NCBI GenBank assembly: GCA_021030915.1
Contig: JAGEMR010000110.1
Location: 1 to 64,000 of the forward strand
Reading direction: 5' to 3'
Length of the DNA stretch: 64,000 bases
Origin: Astrothelium macrocarpum
Taxonomy: Eukaryota > Ascomycota > Dothideomycetes > Trypetheliales > Trypetheliaceae
Part shown: positions 44,001 through 55,205 of the stretch, piece after piece
Position numbering within the stretch: the stretch's first letter is position 1
Layout of the letters: each line of letters begins with the position of its first letter
The notes under the pieces: generated by a model
Told to the model about the DNA's origin: nothing
The model's input: only the letters and a program-made list of their open reading frames with translations
Databases searched by the model: none
Translations under genes and position numbers: made by a program

Positions 44001-44786
44001 CCTGGTATGCCCGTTGCCATTGATGCGGAGTTTGTGAAGCTTCAGAGCGAAGAGATCGAAGTCAAAGCAGACGGTTCGCGCGAAACGCTTCTGCCATCAC
44101 GATTAGGCTTAGCTCGTGTCTCTGTACTGCGTGGAGCAGGCCCTGACCAGGGTCTCTCTTTCATTGACGACTACATCGCAATATCCGAGCCCATCGTCGA
44201 TCATTTGACTGCTTACTCCGGTATATCGCCTGGCGATCTAGACCGGACAACCTCGAAGCATGCCCTGGTTAGTTTGAAAGTGGCCTACAAAAAGTTATGG
44301 CTGCTTCTTAATCTCGGATGCATCTTTGTTGGTCATGGTCTTCTCAAAGATTTCCGCATTATTAACATCCATATCCCACGCGCTCAGGTTGTGGATACGG
44401 TGGATTTGTTCTTCATCAAATCCCGGCAGCGCAAGCTCAATTTGCGTTTTCTGGCTTGGTATCTACTGAAAGAAGATATCCAGACAGGCATGCATGACTC
44501 CGTAGAAGATGCGCGAACAGCACTACGGCTCTGGAGAAAGTACCAGGAGTTTGACGACGCGGGCATTCTGGAGCAGATGCTCGAGGAGGTATACAGGAGA
44601 GGGAGAGAAGTGGGCTTCAGAGCACCGGGTGCGGTGCCAAAGGACGATGCGAAGAAAGATGCTGGTGGCACTGATACGCCCGATTTAGTAGGTGATAGTA
44701 CACCGGGTACGCCGAGAAGAAGGGCGGCAACCCTGGCATTCAGTGGTAGGGGTGGGTTTGGCGGGAGTCCAATGGGTCGGGGATAG
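41033..44786 (+). CDS. pan2: PAN2 poly(A) nuclease catalytic subunit
   Basis: Model: 41033-41053, 41150-41257, 41319-41494, 41565-41676, 41723-42315, 42360-42776, 42827-44786; six introns of 44-96 nt; 1128 aa. The first exon (MEADWDE) joins to IARISLPPPG, and EYGRITSFYG follows. Residues ~1-340 form the WD40 propeller (HLLDPI, WKAHIGWVHDMD). A linker with GMPYYREALLS leads to the catalytically dead ubiquitin-hydrolase-like region from ~475 (NKTKFSGLETHIANSYANPLLQ). A DEDD-type RNase T domain closes the protein: IDAEF near ~877, GHGLLKDFR, and DSVEDARTAL. With Pan3, Pan2 trims poly(A) tails in the cytoplasm at the start of mRNA decay. The long first intron (96 nt) was chosen over nearer acceptors because only it restores phase and homology. 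A glycine-rich tail ends the protein. Confidence 0.93.
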
Positions 44787-45114
44787 AGGGTTGGACTAAT
44801 GAAGTCAAGTAGATATCCCTGTTGGGAACATGACGATTCTTTGATTTGACGAGAGTCACACCATCATGTATTCTTCAATATCAATCAAGCTGTGGCAAGC
44901 CTGCAGATGCTCTAAAATTAATCTGAGTACCTATTGCACTCTAAGGAGTTACTTTGTGCAGAAGTACGAGATGACGGGAGGTTGAAACACCTGATTGGTC
45001 AGCGACGCGCCAACGTAAACAACGCGCGTTGACATCCAACGTTTCTATGAATCTGCATCAAAATAGGGGAAAAGCAACAAAACCACCGAGACCTCTGATC
45101 GATCTTTGACCACA
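44787..45114. other. Intergenic between PAN2 and CENP-Q
   Basis: About 330 bp with no open frame of note, no TATA box and no repeat. It presumably holds the PAN2 3' region and the CENP-Q promoter. Confidence 0.45.
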
Positions 45115-46052
45115 ATGCCGAAACGCCAATCTCGAACCGCGAGCAAAAGTCCAACTGCCAGTGCAACCCCTCGCGCACCAAAAGGCCAGGCCTCAAAGAA
45201 GCGCAACGGTCGCAAACAGTCTACGCGAGAGCCTGCAATCCTAGAACCTCGTGTACGCAAGGTTTCTCAGGCGACAATCACCTCGAAATGGTCCGCACTA
45301 TCACAAACCTCGCAGCAGCATGCTCGGGATACCTTAAAAGCAGCCAAACGCTCAGTGGTCATGAGCCACTGGGACGAGCGGCGCAGGGCAGAAGCTGATC
45401 TCGCGATCAGCGCTGCCATCAAGAATGTCGAAAAAAAGATGCCGCGCATGACGTTTCCACCAAGAACAAAAGACATGTTTTTCAACCTGGACAAGCTGAC
45501 GGAGAATTCGGTAAGTGCGCTAATTGTGCGGGACCAATGTTTACTGTCTCTAATTCGAAGTCATAGAGGTTGTTAGAGAGTCGGCTCACATCTGCCATTC
45601 ACTCTGTGGAGCTGCTGAAGGCGGAGATCAAGAAAGAGGAGAGTGCTCTGGATATAGAACAAAAGCGGCTTGCAGAGCTACAGGCGAATGCAAAGGCGGA
45701 GTACAAAGAGCAGATGAAGAGGGGTCTGAAGGTCTGCAGCATATTTTCTCTCATGTCCTTCCAACGCTAACCGTCAGACTAGACCCACCCACTTCTGCGC
45801 GTTGCAGACACAGACCACAGCGAGGATACTGCAGAGGAGATTACACTAAGAGAGCCACGTGCAAGTATTGCAGCTGATCTAACAAGTGCCGATCCGGAAG
45901 TAGCGAGCCTATACAAGCGATTCAGCAGCCACCTTGACAGCTTGGAAACGAATCATGGGCAGGTCCATGGATTGCGGGAAGCCATCATGGAAGCTGAGAT
46001 TGACCTGGATCATGCTATCGCCAGAAAGCCGGATTTCGAGGACTCGGGGTGA
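45115..46052 (+). CDS. Inner kinetochore protein CENP-Q (Fta7-like)
   Basis: Model: 45115-45510, 45567-45731, 45783-46052; introns 56 and 51 nt, both phase 0; 276 aa. The N-terminus is basic and disordered (KRQSRTASKSP, KKRNGRKQSTREP). A region with ITSKWSALSQTSQ and TFPPRTKDMFFNLDKLTE precedes a long coiled coil (LLESRLTSAIHSVELLKAEI, EQKRLAELQANAK) and a C-terminal helix pair (SLYKRFSSHLDSLETNHGQV). This layout matches the CENP-Q/Fta7 subunit of the constitutive centromere network (Okp1 in yeast), which pairs with CENP-U on CENP-A chromatin. The family is poorly conserved, so the call rests on the charged N-terminus, position of the coiled coil and the terminal DSL...GLREA pattern. The second intron uses GTCTGC as donor. 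Confidence 0.75.
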
Positions 46053-46745
46053 ATGAGTATTGTATCATATCGGCTCGAAAGGTGCGGTGTCTCACGAATG
46101 TATTGACTTGAAGTGCTGTTGGCATCAATACGAGCATTCACAAATACCATGGCAATGCATTCTGCATGGATTGGCTTCTTTACAGCAAGAAGTTGCTTGG
46201 TTGGTTTCCTGTTTCAATGCAGGGCGGCAAATGAGCATGTGAGGAGCAATTGGCCACTGAAGAAATTAGTAAAACTAGTCCTCATTCAGTCGTGGCTTAA
46301 CCATAGATGTATATATATTGTTTCAGCATTATTGCATCCAGGCCATGTGCAGTGAGACTATTTAAGCATGTGACCCTACACTAAATACGAGATTTGTGCC
46401 AAAGTATTCTTAGTCCTCACTGAGGTCCTGTTGCCCGTGTCGGCCGAGCCGTGATTCCCATTGTTACAGTTTCCCCGCGGCGGCGGGAAGAAATCTTTCA
46501 AGGCCCCCCTCCAAAGATCGACTGCCTTACCTGCTTTCAGTACTTGTCGCGTGCGTGCTTTCGATGCTCGGTCAACTCCAACCCCGTGTACAACTGTCTC
46601 GAGAGCCCTTGACCGGCGACCGCGTAATCGAACTTCAGCACCCACGCCGAGCATCCCGAGGGGTCTCGAAGCCTGGACGGATCGAGCTGCCGCATACCGA
46701 TCTGCACCTTTCCGGCTAAACCCTTGCTGCAGTCACGGGCAGTGG
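46053..46745. other. AcuK/ERT1 upstream region
   Basis: About 690 bp. The AcuK frame stays open upstream to 46461 without an ATG, so this stretch is likely leader sequence. A minus-strand 92-aa frame (46376-46654) has no motif. A CCGCGGCGGCGGG run near 46485 could form structure in the leader. Confidence 0.45.
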
Positions 46746-48715
46746 ATGACTCAAGCTACACAAGATCCACCAGACGCCGCACTCCATGGGGCTCCCGGAG
46801 CTCAGGCGAGTCAAAATGGAGAGGCGAAGGAAGACGAGAAAAAAGCAAACTCGCACACGCCAGTAGACGACGGCAGAGCCAAGAGCCCCAGGAAACGGCG
46901 CAAGGTCAATCATGGTAAGGGACTGTCCGATGCCCGACTACTCAACACGTGGGATGCTGATATTAGAATGCTCGATCCAGCTTGCATCTATTGCCGACGC
47001 TCGGTGAGCCTTTGCGGACTTTCCCCAATACCCAATTGCCCACCCTCTTGTTGCACCGCGCCCTTTGTTTCACAGCAGGCCGCGAATATGGAATTTGACT
47101 GACTTTTTGGCACGATTGGCCTATTGAAATAGCATATGACCTGTGACCTTGTAGGTTTTTCCCGATAAGTTGAGTCTTGGCAGTATCTAGCTCACATGGT
47201 GGCGTTTTCGATGACAGGAGAGACCGTGTACTCGTTGTATCAAGAGAGACATTGGCCATCTATGCCACGACGAACCGCGAGAGCAAGTGAAAAAAACCAA
47301 GTCCGACACAGAGCATGCGTCGACTGTAGAACCGAGTTCACCCACACCCACCGAAATACCGCCCAGAAATGGGACGAGTAGTACATTTGACCAGCGACCG
47401 ACACAGCCAGAAGGCGGGCTGAGTATGGGATCTGGTCCTGTCACGCAGATCAAAGGTCCTAATGCAAGCCCTGTTCTTCAGCCTACGCCTGTTTCTGCTG
47501 GCTCAGCACGGCCCATGGCTACCAACAATGGAATGTGTGCGTATGCCAGCGATTCGCCGATTTTCCACAATGTGCTGAAGTTGCAACAGATCCTGGGTAC
47601 AGCAATTGGGGTCTCGGAACACAGAACCAGTTTCAAGATATCCACTCCCTCAACCCCTCTTACATGTTTAACACATCCGAGATTACAGATGAGTATAATC
47701 TCCTAAACAACTTTCTCAGCGCAAGCTTGTTAGATGAAGGCGCTCCGCTTTATTCTGGCGAGGAGCCTCAAAGTTTTCTTGCAGACCCTATTTTCCCGCC
47801 CATGGCAGTGCCGCCTGGATCAGTAGCGACCAGTGGCGCGATGCCTTCGAGTAGTACGCAAGCAGGCTCACTTCCTCCTCCACAGACGATCCCGGGCCAG
47901 ACAATTTCTCGACCTCAGAGTAGCTTTCCAAATAGCGATAAAGCACGAGAAGCGTATTACATGATCGCCGCCGACCCTACTGGCACCGAGTCGCCCGAGG
48001 AGCGGATGAACAAACTATTAAAAGCCAAGTACGATGCCGGGTTGCTGAAGCCATTTAATTACGTCAAGGGCTATGCTCGACTCAATCGATACATGGAGCA
48101 GAATCTGCAACCAGCCTCCCGCCAGAAGATCTTGCGTCAGCTGGACAAGTTTCGGCCAAAATTCCGCGAACGGATGCAGACTCTCACAGACATCGAGCTG
48201 GTTTATGTGGAAATGTGGTTTGAACGCAGCTTGATGGAATACGACCGTGTCTTCGCAAGCATGGCCATCCCGGCTTGCTGTTGGAGGAGGACGGGCGAGA
48301 TCTTTCGAGGGAATAAGGAGATGGCGGAATTGATTCATATGCCAATGGTGAAATTAAGAGATGTAAGAGCCATATTCACCATGCTTCTATACCACGCCTT
48401 GCTGATTCTACAATATTCAGGGCAAGGTAGCCATTCACGACATTATTGCAGAAGACTCGTTGGTCAATTATTGGGATAAATTCGGGGCAATAGCTTTTGA
48501 CAGTACCCAGAAGGCCATACTAACACGATGCTCTTTGAAAAATCCGGACGGATCATCAAAGGATCCTGAGATTCCTTGTTGCTTTTCTTTTACCATTCGT
48601 CGTGATACCCACAACATGTAAGTCCGGCCCTTTTACTAGTAAGATGGGAACTAATTACAAGCTCAGCCCATCCATCATTGTCGGCAATTTTCTACCGATA
48701 CGGTCTGGAGATTAA
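46746..48715 (+). CDS. acuK: Gluconeogenesis activator AcuK/ERT1, zinc cluster
   Basis: Model: 46746-46914, 46981-47003, 47133-47150, 47218-47536, 47590-48362, 48421-48617, 48667-48715; 515 aa. The Zn2Cys6 cluster is split over four exons, two of them only 23 and 18 nt. Joined, it gives KVNHACIYCRRSHMTCDLER and RPCTRCIKRDIGHLCHDEP, with ligands Cys58, 61, 68, 74, 77 and 86. This is the AcuK/ERT1 type. The middle is proline/serine-rich. NWGLGTQNQFQD and YMFN follow, then a PAS-like C-terminal region (ERSLMEYDRVFASMAIPACCWRRTGEI, AELIHMPM, VGNFLPIR). The acceptor of the intron at 47537 could be 47580 instead of 47589; both keep phase. In Aspergillus, AcuK with AcuM turns on PEPCK and other gluconeogenic genes in the nucleus. 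Rather short for the family (often 600-700 aa). Start at the first ATG after an open leader. Confidence 0.88.
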
Positions 48716-49182
48716 AAAAGCGTGACAATCGTTGCTGGTTTAATATATATTCATGTACATCATTTGTCTTCATTTATAGCCTTGGGATGAAGGCAGATTG
48801 CCTGTATGGGTCGGGCATCGTTCATGTACAAATTTCGAGCTTTCCTTCATCACTTTTTATTTGCAATGCGCACAAGTTGGCTAGCATTTCCACACTGGGT
48901 GTAAGCTAGCGTTGGATTTTTTTTTATGCAATGATCACCCCATCGCGCAAAACAGATTTAGCGATGGTGATGATCACTTGGCAACGGCGTTTTACCTATG
49001 ATAAAGTTCAGATTATCTCAAGGACGATTGCATGATCTCTGGGTAACGGTGAGGGAATCACATCACGTGCACACGTGAACATGACGTGTACATAGGTTTC
49101 AGCGGTCAGTGGAATACGCGTTTGAAGTGAATTTAATTTGTCCCACATCGTTATTTCGGATTATTTGGGGCAGGCAACATAT
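48716..49182. other. Intergenic, ZIP4 upstream region
   Basis: About 465 bp holding the AcuK 3' region and the ZIP4 promoter. It contains a poly-T run near 48918 and two adjacent E-boxes at 49064-49077, listed separately. A related ACGTGT word follows near 49084. Confidence 0.45.
49064..49077. promoter_or_regulatory. Paired E-box CACGTG-CA-CACGTG
   Basis: Two perfect CACGTG hexamers separated by two bases, about 106 bp before the ZIP4 ATG. CACGTG is the core bound by bHLH and Cbf1-type factors in fungi. The role here is inferred from position only. Confidence 0.35.
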
Positions 49183-52121
49183 ATGGCGTCGCTAAATACA
49201 GCTAAGAAGGAAAAGGAAGCAAGAATAAAAAGCCTTCTTAGTAAGTGAAGATTTCTTCGTGCCGTAGCCAAACATCTAATATCGTCGCACAATTAGGCTT
49301 CACTGACAGCATCCCGGCACGTGTTAAGAGAATACCCGTAGACGCGGCTCTCACTACTGAGCTTAGAAAACATATACACCATACACTCTTTACTTTTGGA
49401 GCCAGCATTCCGCGGCCAACGTCTGTGGACCTCGACTCACGCGGTATAAGGACATGGAATCTATCCACGAACCTTCGTCGCGAAAATGCATCGAGCGAGA
49501 ACAAAAGACTAGTGTCCCTTCTCCGTGCCTTTGCAATGCTCATGCTTGACGCTGCGCATCATGGTGACCGTAGCTTGCCACATGATTGCATCAGGCTATT
49601 AAAAGTTTCATTGAAGGCTGCCAAGACATGCCTGGATTCTGGAGAACTCGATATTTGCCTCAAGACTCTTGAGAAGGCTGCAAACTATGAATCGGAACTA
49701 AGCAAGTCAGAAAACCGGCCAACATCAGAAGATGACCTCGCCTACAAGCGACTGAGTGGCGAATATTTTGTCATGCGGACGGCTTTGGTTGGTGATCAAG
49801 CAAGGGCCAGTATTGAGTCTATTCTAATTGTGTGCTAGGCATGGAAACAAGAGCGCTTTGATCTCGCCGAGCACCTATTTCAGAAGACTTCTCGTCTACA
49901 ACACAACGCTGACCCAGCGACCGCGGAACGCCTTGCTGATGTACTGTACGAGATGGGCAAGGAGCAACTTGAAAAGAAAGCAGCAGAGATGGCTGTACGA
50001 TGGCTCGAGCGTGCATACGATACTCTTGCCGAGCAAGATCTGGACCGACTCAGTAACGACGCCGGAGAATTACGCCTAAGCATCATGCATAGCTTAGTAC
50101 GTGCATTCCTCATATTACGATCGACTGAGGCAAAAGCCAAAGCGTGGGATTTTGTACGAATCATGGAGAATGATTTCGGGGAAAAATTAGTAGTTTCTTT
50201 TCTCAAATTGGATCTCCTTTCGGAGGAAGTAGCACTGCATGCTGAGGCTTACAGTCAAGTCTTGGCAACGATAGCAAGGACTGTGGTCCTAACGGAAGTC
50301 AGCTTCAAAACCGTTCTACATCATATCCACAAACTCAAAGACGGAAACGTATTGATCGCCTGCAAGGTACTCGACGAATTCCTTGAAGCTCGTTTGTACG
50401 ATTCAGACCGCCAAGATTGGATCGAAAAAGCAATCATTGTAAGGGTATGGCTGATTACGACCTCTAACGACAGTATGTCTTCTTCAGAGTCGGTCGGAGA
50501 ATTTCTACAAAAGGTTTCCCGGGACTGGGCCCAGCCTCTGCAATCCGCGGCGGCGCATGCTGTCTTGACGCTGCTTTGGAAAAAGATTGAAGCAGCATAT
50601 TCCCTGTCGCGATACGAGATTGCAGAACGTTGGTGCAACATTACTCGCCACCAATTATTTGAAAACAGTGGGGATGTAAACATTGCCATTGTCGCTAGAA
50701 AAGCAATGCAATGCGCTCTAGCACGCCATGATGATGCCGCAGTACGCGAGATTTTCTTCAGGATGCCAGAGGCCACTCGATGTGCGCCTCAAACCAGATA
50801 CCTGATGTACAAACTCGCTCTGCGCACCAATGATGTTGAGCTTGCTTCAGAATGCCTTGAGATTGTTAGCGGGTCATCAAAACGGGACGCAGCGCTACTG
50901 TACGCTTGCGTACTAGAGGCGCAGCAATCTGGTAACAGACTGCAAGCCATTGCAGCCTTACAACGGACTCTTGAGAAATTTAATCACATCACTGCACGTG
51001 AAGTACATTTGCCATCCCTACTTCGTTGTACTGCCCGTCTGATGATGGCAGAAGTAACCAATAGCAATCAACTTGACCATGCACTCTTATCTGATCTCTG
51101 CAACTTATTTGAAAATGCCACTGGTCAAGCGAAGAAAAGCAATGTTAAAGGACGCCCAATTGGGAATGAGGATAGGTTTACTCGGCCGGAATTGGAATGG
51201 TTTGCTAAAAACGTTTACAATTTTGCCCTTAAACAATGCACTGATCTTCACCCACGGAATCTGCTCCGCCTCTTACAATGCTCTATAGAGCTACTGGAAT
51301 TACTCCGGAGCGAGCCGGCATCCAATGAGCACGAAGATCTTCTAACTCGTCTCCTATTCTGTCATTTTCTTGCCGCGTCTGCGTCGATCACACTTGCTCG
51401 AGCCGAGGACAACATTGAACAATCTACTCAGCAATACATCCTTGTACAAAGCGACGCCGCCCAGTTCTGTGAGCTATTACCCGAGGCACCACATGAGGCT
51501 GTCGGCAATGGCAAGTATGCCGAACTGCAATCCTTGCGGTTCGAGCTTCTTCGTTTCCAGCTCGAGTGCGCCGTACGACTGGGATGCTGGAACGAATTGG
51601 ATAATCTGCTTGACAAATGCACGAAGCATGATTGCGTTCAGCGCCTCGAGAAGTTGGCGGATCTGATCTTCTCGATCCATGCAACGCTGATCAAAAGCAA
51701 TGAAGGGAGCAGGCACCAATTGAAACTGTTAGCTGCTGTTGAGAAAATTGTTGCATCAACATGGCGCACCTCCGGCTATGATATCGTGAAAATTTCTCGC
51801 TGGTTGCGGTGTCTGTTTTCTATGGCGCTCACTGTAGATGCCAGGATCAGCCTTGTGTGTCTTGACCAAGCGACCCACCTATCCCGACAGCAAACCAGGG
51901 GCACTAGACTAGAAATGCAGTACCCGGCCGAGGAGATTGAGTGGCTAGCAACAACAGCGTTCAATCATAGTGTCGACCTGTATTGTGCCAGTGACGATGA
52001 TGGCTGTCGGGTGTGGGCAGAAAAGGCGTTAGGGTTAGCCAAGGCCAGCAAAGAGACAGAGACTCTCCATGAGATCTTACAGGGTAGATATTCAGGTTTG
52101 AGATGGAACGGGCCGGAATAG
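49183..52121 (+). CDS. zip4: Meiotic crossover protein SPO22/ZIP4
   Basis: Model: 49183-49240, 49297-49787, 49839-52121; introns 56 and 51 nt; 943 aa. The first exon encodes MASLNTAKKEKEARIKSLL and joins to SFTDSIPARVKR. The second junction (GTTGGT donor, TGCTAG acceptor) restores RTALAWKQERFDLAEHLF, which is the start of the SPO22 domain. The whole protein is a helical TPR-like solenoid (GIRTWNLSTNLRRENAS, DLAYKRLSGEYFVMR, LYEMGKEQLEKK, MAVRWLERAYDTL). ZIP4/SPO22 is a scaffold of the ZMM group, needed in meiotic prophase to link the synaptonemal complex with class I crossovers. Expression is expected only in sexual tissue. It carries no DNA-binding or enzymatic motif. Confidence 0.87.
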
Positions 52122-52996
52122 AGTTAATGAAAGGGAGATATGGCTGAATGTGGCAACAACCTTTGCGTTAAATGCGGGTGCACCATGCTCATTTGCAAAT
52201 AGCCGCACTAGTGAGCGTTTGGATGATTAGCATATGGTGATAGCTTTATCAGATGGAGCACTATCGAATCGGCTATGTGTTTAGTGTATGGCCTACAAAC
52301 ATAGGTACCTGGCTGGTCTTGCAAGAGGCACTTGCTGTATTGACACAACCCTACCACTCACCTATTATTCCAGCACCTCAACAACTGTTGGAATCAGGTC
52401 ATGCTCCACCGGTCAAACAGCTCAAAGGTACAATGTGCAGCTGTTTCACATAATGCAGCCATTACGAAGTACGTCAAGCCTCGTCGTCCCAAGCAGTAAA
52501 GTTTGTGCACTCGGGATTGGATACTATCCCCTATTTTGCCGTCGCCAAGGTCTGGCCTCAACAACGCCACCAATAGCCCCCGTTGGAGATCCGCACATGA
52601 CCTGCAGCCTGCAACTGCCCCCAGAGTGGCTTGCTCCCCGGACGTCCAACCCCTTCCCCCGGAAATCTGCGGGCGAGCCGAAAGTGGTGGATGGAAAAAC
52701 TAAGCCAGGAATCTCCTAGGCCGTTCTCACCGCTGTTGGGCGTGCTATGGTCGTGGTTGCGACAATGGACGGCGTGGTTGTTGTTCATAAGAGCTGGTCA
52801 ATTCCCCCCGGGACAAGAGCACACGACAGCGTTTGTTGTTCCAGACTTGGTCCCCATCAGAAGGGCATTGTCGACGCCGCTGACGAAACTTGACCAAGCA
52901 CCGACCTGCATAACTCTGAGACCTATCCGATCTGCATGCACTGAATTCTCCGGGTTTGCTGACTAACGTGGGGAATCTTTACGCGTGAATCAAAAT
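52122..52996. other. Intergenic, no gene seen
   Basis: About 875 bp after ZIP4. Plus-strand frames of 66-143 aa (52253-52966) show no domain, no splice partner and no consistent coding bias. No RNA gene or repeat is visible. Confidence 0.45.
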
Positions 52997-54249
52997 ATGG
53001 CAGCACTCTCAAGACCACCCGTACGTATAGACGGAAAAGCGTCCAAGATATGATCAATGGAATAGGGAGATTGACTGCTCTATAGCGTCCAACACTCTCT
53101 CCAGGCCGGCGTTCATCTCATCCACTCGGGAAGGATCAATCGAAGGCACGTGCCTCTAAACAAGTCAAAAAAGACGAGCCTTTCGATCCCAATGAACTTG
53201 CACGACGTCTTGAGGAGACGAGACTACAAATCAAAGCTTCAAAGTCAAATCGCCTCAAGCGTAGTTCCCTCCATATTGGCGATCATGGCGAACATGGCGA
53301 ACATCCTATGCCCGTTGACACATTTGTTCCACCAATACCGAACGGGGAAAATGGAGACCCGGCGCATCTCGTGAAAAACCCAATAAGCCACCACAAGACT
53401 AATCTTCACGACCGGCCAAGCACAGCTGCACCGCTCAGCTGTGATCCAATAGCCCGAGTGGCATCGCCCAAATTCCAGCCCACCTCCTCCATTTCCGCCT
53501 TCCTAGCAACAACATCACGGCATTCTCATCATTCTCGACCACAGACACTCGTATTCGAAGACCTTCACAATGCGCCACAACATCCAAACCCATATCATCC
53601 GGGCTTTGAACATGTCGAAAATACCGAGGCCGCAATTGAAGACATAGACGAAGTGGAGGATATAGTAGAAGTACCCTTCATCAGGCCGCCCCTAAAACCA
53701 AATGATCGCCCAGACTGGACTCAACGCAGCCAAAGTAGCGATGACTTTCAGAACAAACATACCCTTCTACGATACAAGACCAAAAAGGATGTATTCTACG
53801 ACACCTCAGACTCCAGCCCCACACAATCCATCTCTGCACAACAAATCCTCTCCCGCACCCACCACTCCATCCGCATTCCCCCCGGCTCCACACGCCCCGA
53901 CCTCCAACCCAAACCTCGCTCACTCAGTCACGGTGACGCGCTCACCCGGGCGCCTCGCGACACCGACGAAGACCGCCGAGCATCGCACGGCGAGACGCGC
54001 AGTGCCAGCAAGAAGAAGCATCCACGCTGGCCCGACGCAATCGCGACGACGAAGCCGCAGGACGGCGTGACGGCGGCCGAGCGGCATCGCGAGTGGTTGG
54101 AGCAGCTGCGGGAGCAGGAGCGGGTCGAGGCCGCCGCCAGGGAGAGGGAGCAGCGGGAGCAGGAGATGCAGGATGCAAGGAAGAAGGCGAAGAGGAAGGC
54201 GAGCTTTCGGTGGATGGTGTTGGATAAGGTGAGGGAGGTTGTGCATTGA
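52997..54249 (+). CDS. Hypothetical basic, disordered protein
   Basis: Model: 52997-53020 joined to 53086-54249 (intron 65 nt, GTACGT...CTATAG, phase 0); 395 aa. I do not recognise the family. The first exon encodes MAALSRPP only. The N-terminal ~70 residues are conserved-looking and charged (DEPFDPNELARRLEETRLQIK, KSNRLKRSSLHIG), followed by a small GEHGEH duplication. The centre is histidine/proline/serine-rich and disordered. The C-terminal ~60 residues are a charged helix (AAERHREWLEQLREQERVEA) ending in a lysine-rich stretch (KKAKRKASFRWMVLDKVREVV) that could be an amphipathic or nuclear-localising segment. Its GC content rises toward the 3' end. It is convergent with CTF8. Confidence 0.7.
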
Positions 54250-54761
54250 TTGGAAGAGAAGGGGAGGGTATTTTGTTGATTGGATACCTATACAATTTAC
54301 CTTTTCAATGGATATAATTTTGGATCAACTATCATTCAACTCTGATATGAGAGGCGGCGACTTGCAGGTAGGAAAATTTATGTCCTCCAATGAAAACCCT
54401 TGGTGGTCGCCTGTTCGTCTTATTGCATTTCTGCCAGATGCACGCATGGCTGAGCTGTTTTTTTTGTTCTCAACACCTCGTTGACTGCCTAATCGCCCAT
54501 GTAGATGCAGCCTCTATGCAGACGATATGCCAGCCAAGCAAAAATCTCCTGATGAATGCTTCATGATTTTTATGCTCACCCCTGTCCATCAAACAGTCAA
54601 TTTTTCTCATGGCCAGCGCGCCGGTCAGCAAACGGGGCAATTCCGTCCCCGTCTCTCATCCACTCCAATCTCCCACACAGCTTTCTCGCATACTCCCAAT
54701 TCCCCCCAGCATCACAGCCGTCCCTTCCCATCGCGAATCCCTCACCCCCGTACACGCCCAT
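54250..54761. other. Spacer between convergent genes
   Basis: About 510 bp between the 3' ends of the hypothetical protein and CTF8. Frames running on into the CTF8 antisense strand are composition shadows. Nothing else is seen. Confidence 0.45.
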
Positions 54762-55205
54762 TCACACGCTCACCTCCCCCACCGGCTCAGGCCGACTCGC
54801 AAAAACAACCTTCCACCTCACCACCTCCACAATCTCCAACTCCTCCCTTCCCTCCGCCTCCTCCACATTCCCGCCCCCAACCCCTTCCCCTCCTCCCCGC
54901 CTCCTCACCACCCCGACCGGCGTCCCCAACGCCCGCACCTCCCCCGTCAGCCGCTGGTGCGCGCCGACGTAGAGATACGCGCGCTGCTGCGTCTTGGCGT
55001 CGGTGTCTGCGTCCGCGTCCGGGAACACGAGACGGCCGATGGGGGTCTGCGACGACTGGTGAGTAGGGGAGGGTGGCGGGAAGTGCATGGTGCCTTGGAT
55101 TTCGAGAAGCGCGAGGCCTGAGGGGGTGTGTAGGAGCGGGGGAAGCGGGTTGAGTGGGGTGGTGGGGTGGGGAGATGGGGTGGGATGGAGGGGGATGGTT
55201 GGCAT
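54762..55205 (-). CDS. ctf8: Sister chromatid cohesion protein CTF8
   Basis: A single exon of 147 aa, ATG at 55205. Motifs in order: TPSGLALLEIQGTMHFP, IGRLVFPDAD, YLYVGAHQRLTGEVRAL and EIVEVVRWKVVFASRPEPVG. These are the conserved blocks of Ctf8. Small size (yeast 133 aa) agrees. With Ctf18 and Dcc1, Ctf8 forms the alternative clamp loader (RFC-Ctf18) that loads PCNA on the leading strand and supports cohesion in S phase. A glycine/arginine-rich insert (VRRRGGGEGVGGG) interrupts the C-terminal half. The gene is strongly GC-biased, which yields long false frames on the opposite strand. Confidence 0.88.
   Translation of the reverse strand: MPTIPLHPTPSPHPTTPLNPLPPLLHTPSGLALLEIQGTMHFPPPSPTHQSSQTPIGRLVFPDADADTDAKTQQRAYLYVGAHQRLTGEVRALGTPVGVVRRRGGGEGVGGGNVEEAEGREELEIVEVVRWKVVFASRPEPVGEVSV

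Noticed and set aside
47004..47132. Reading through to a long AcuK N-terminal frame (46461-47102)
   Set aside because: It lacks an early ATG, loses the zinc ligands after Cys61 and ends at a stop; the spliced model restores all six cysteines.
54527..55121. Plus-strand frames opposite CTF8
   Set aside because: Proline/serine-rich shadows; CTF8 motifs lie on the minus strand.
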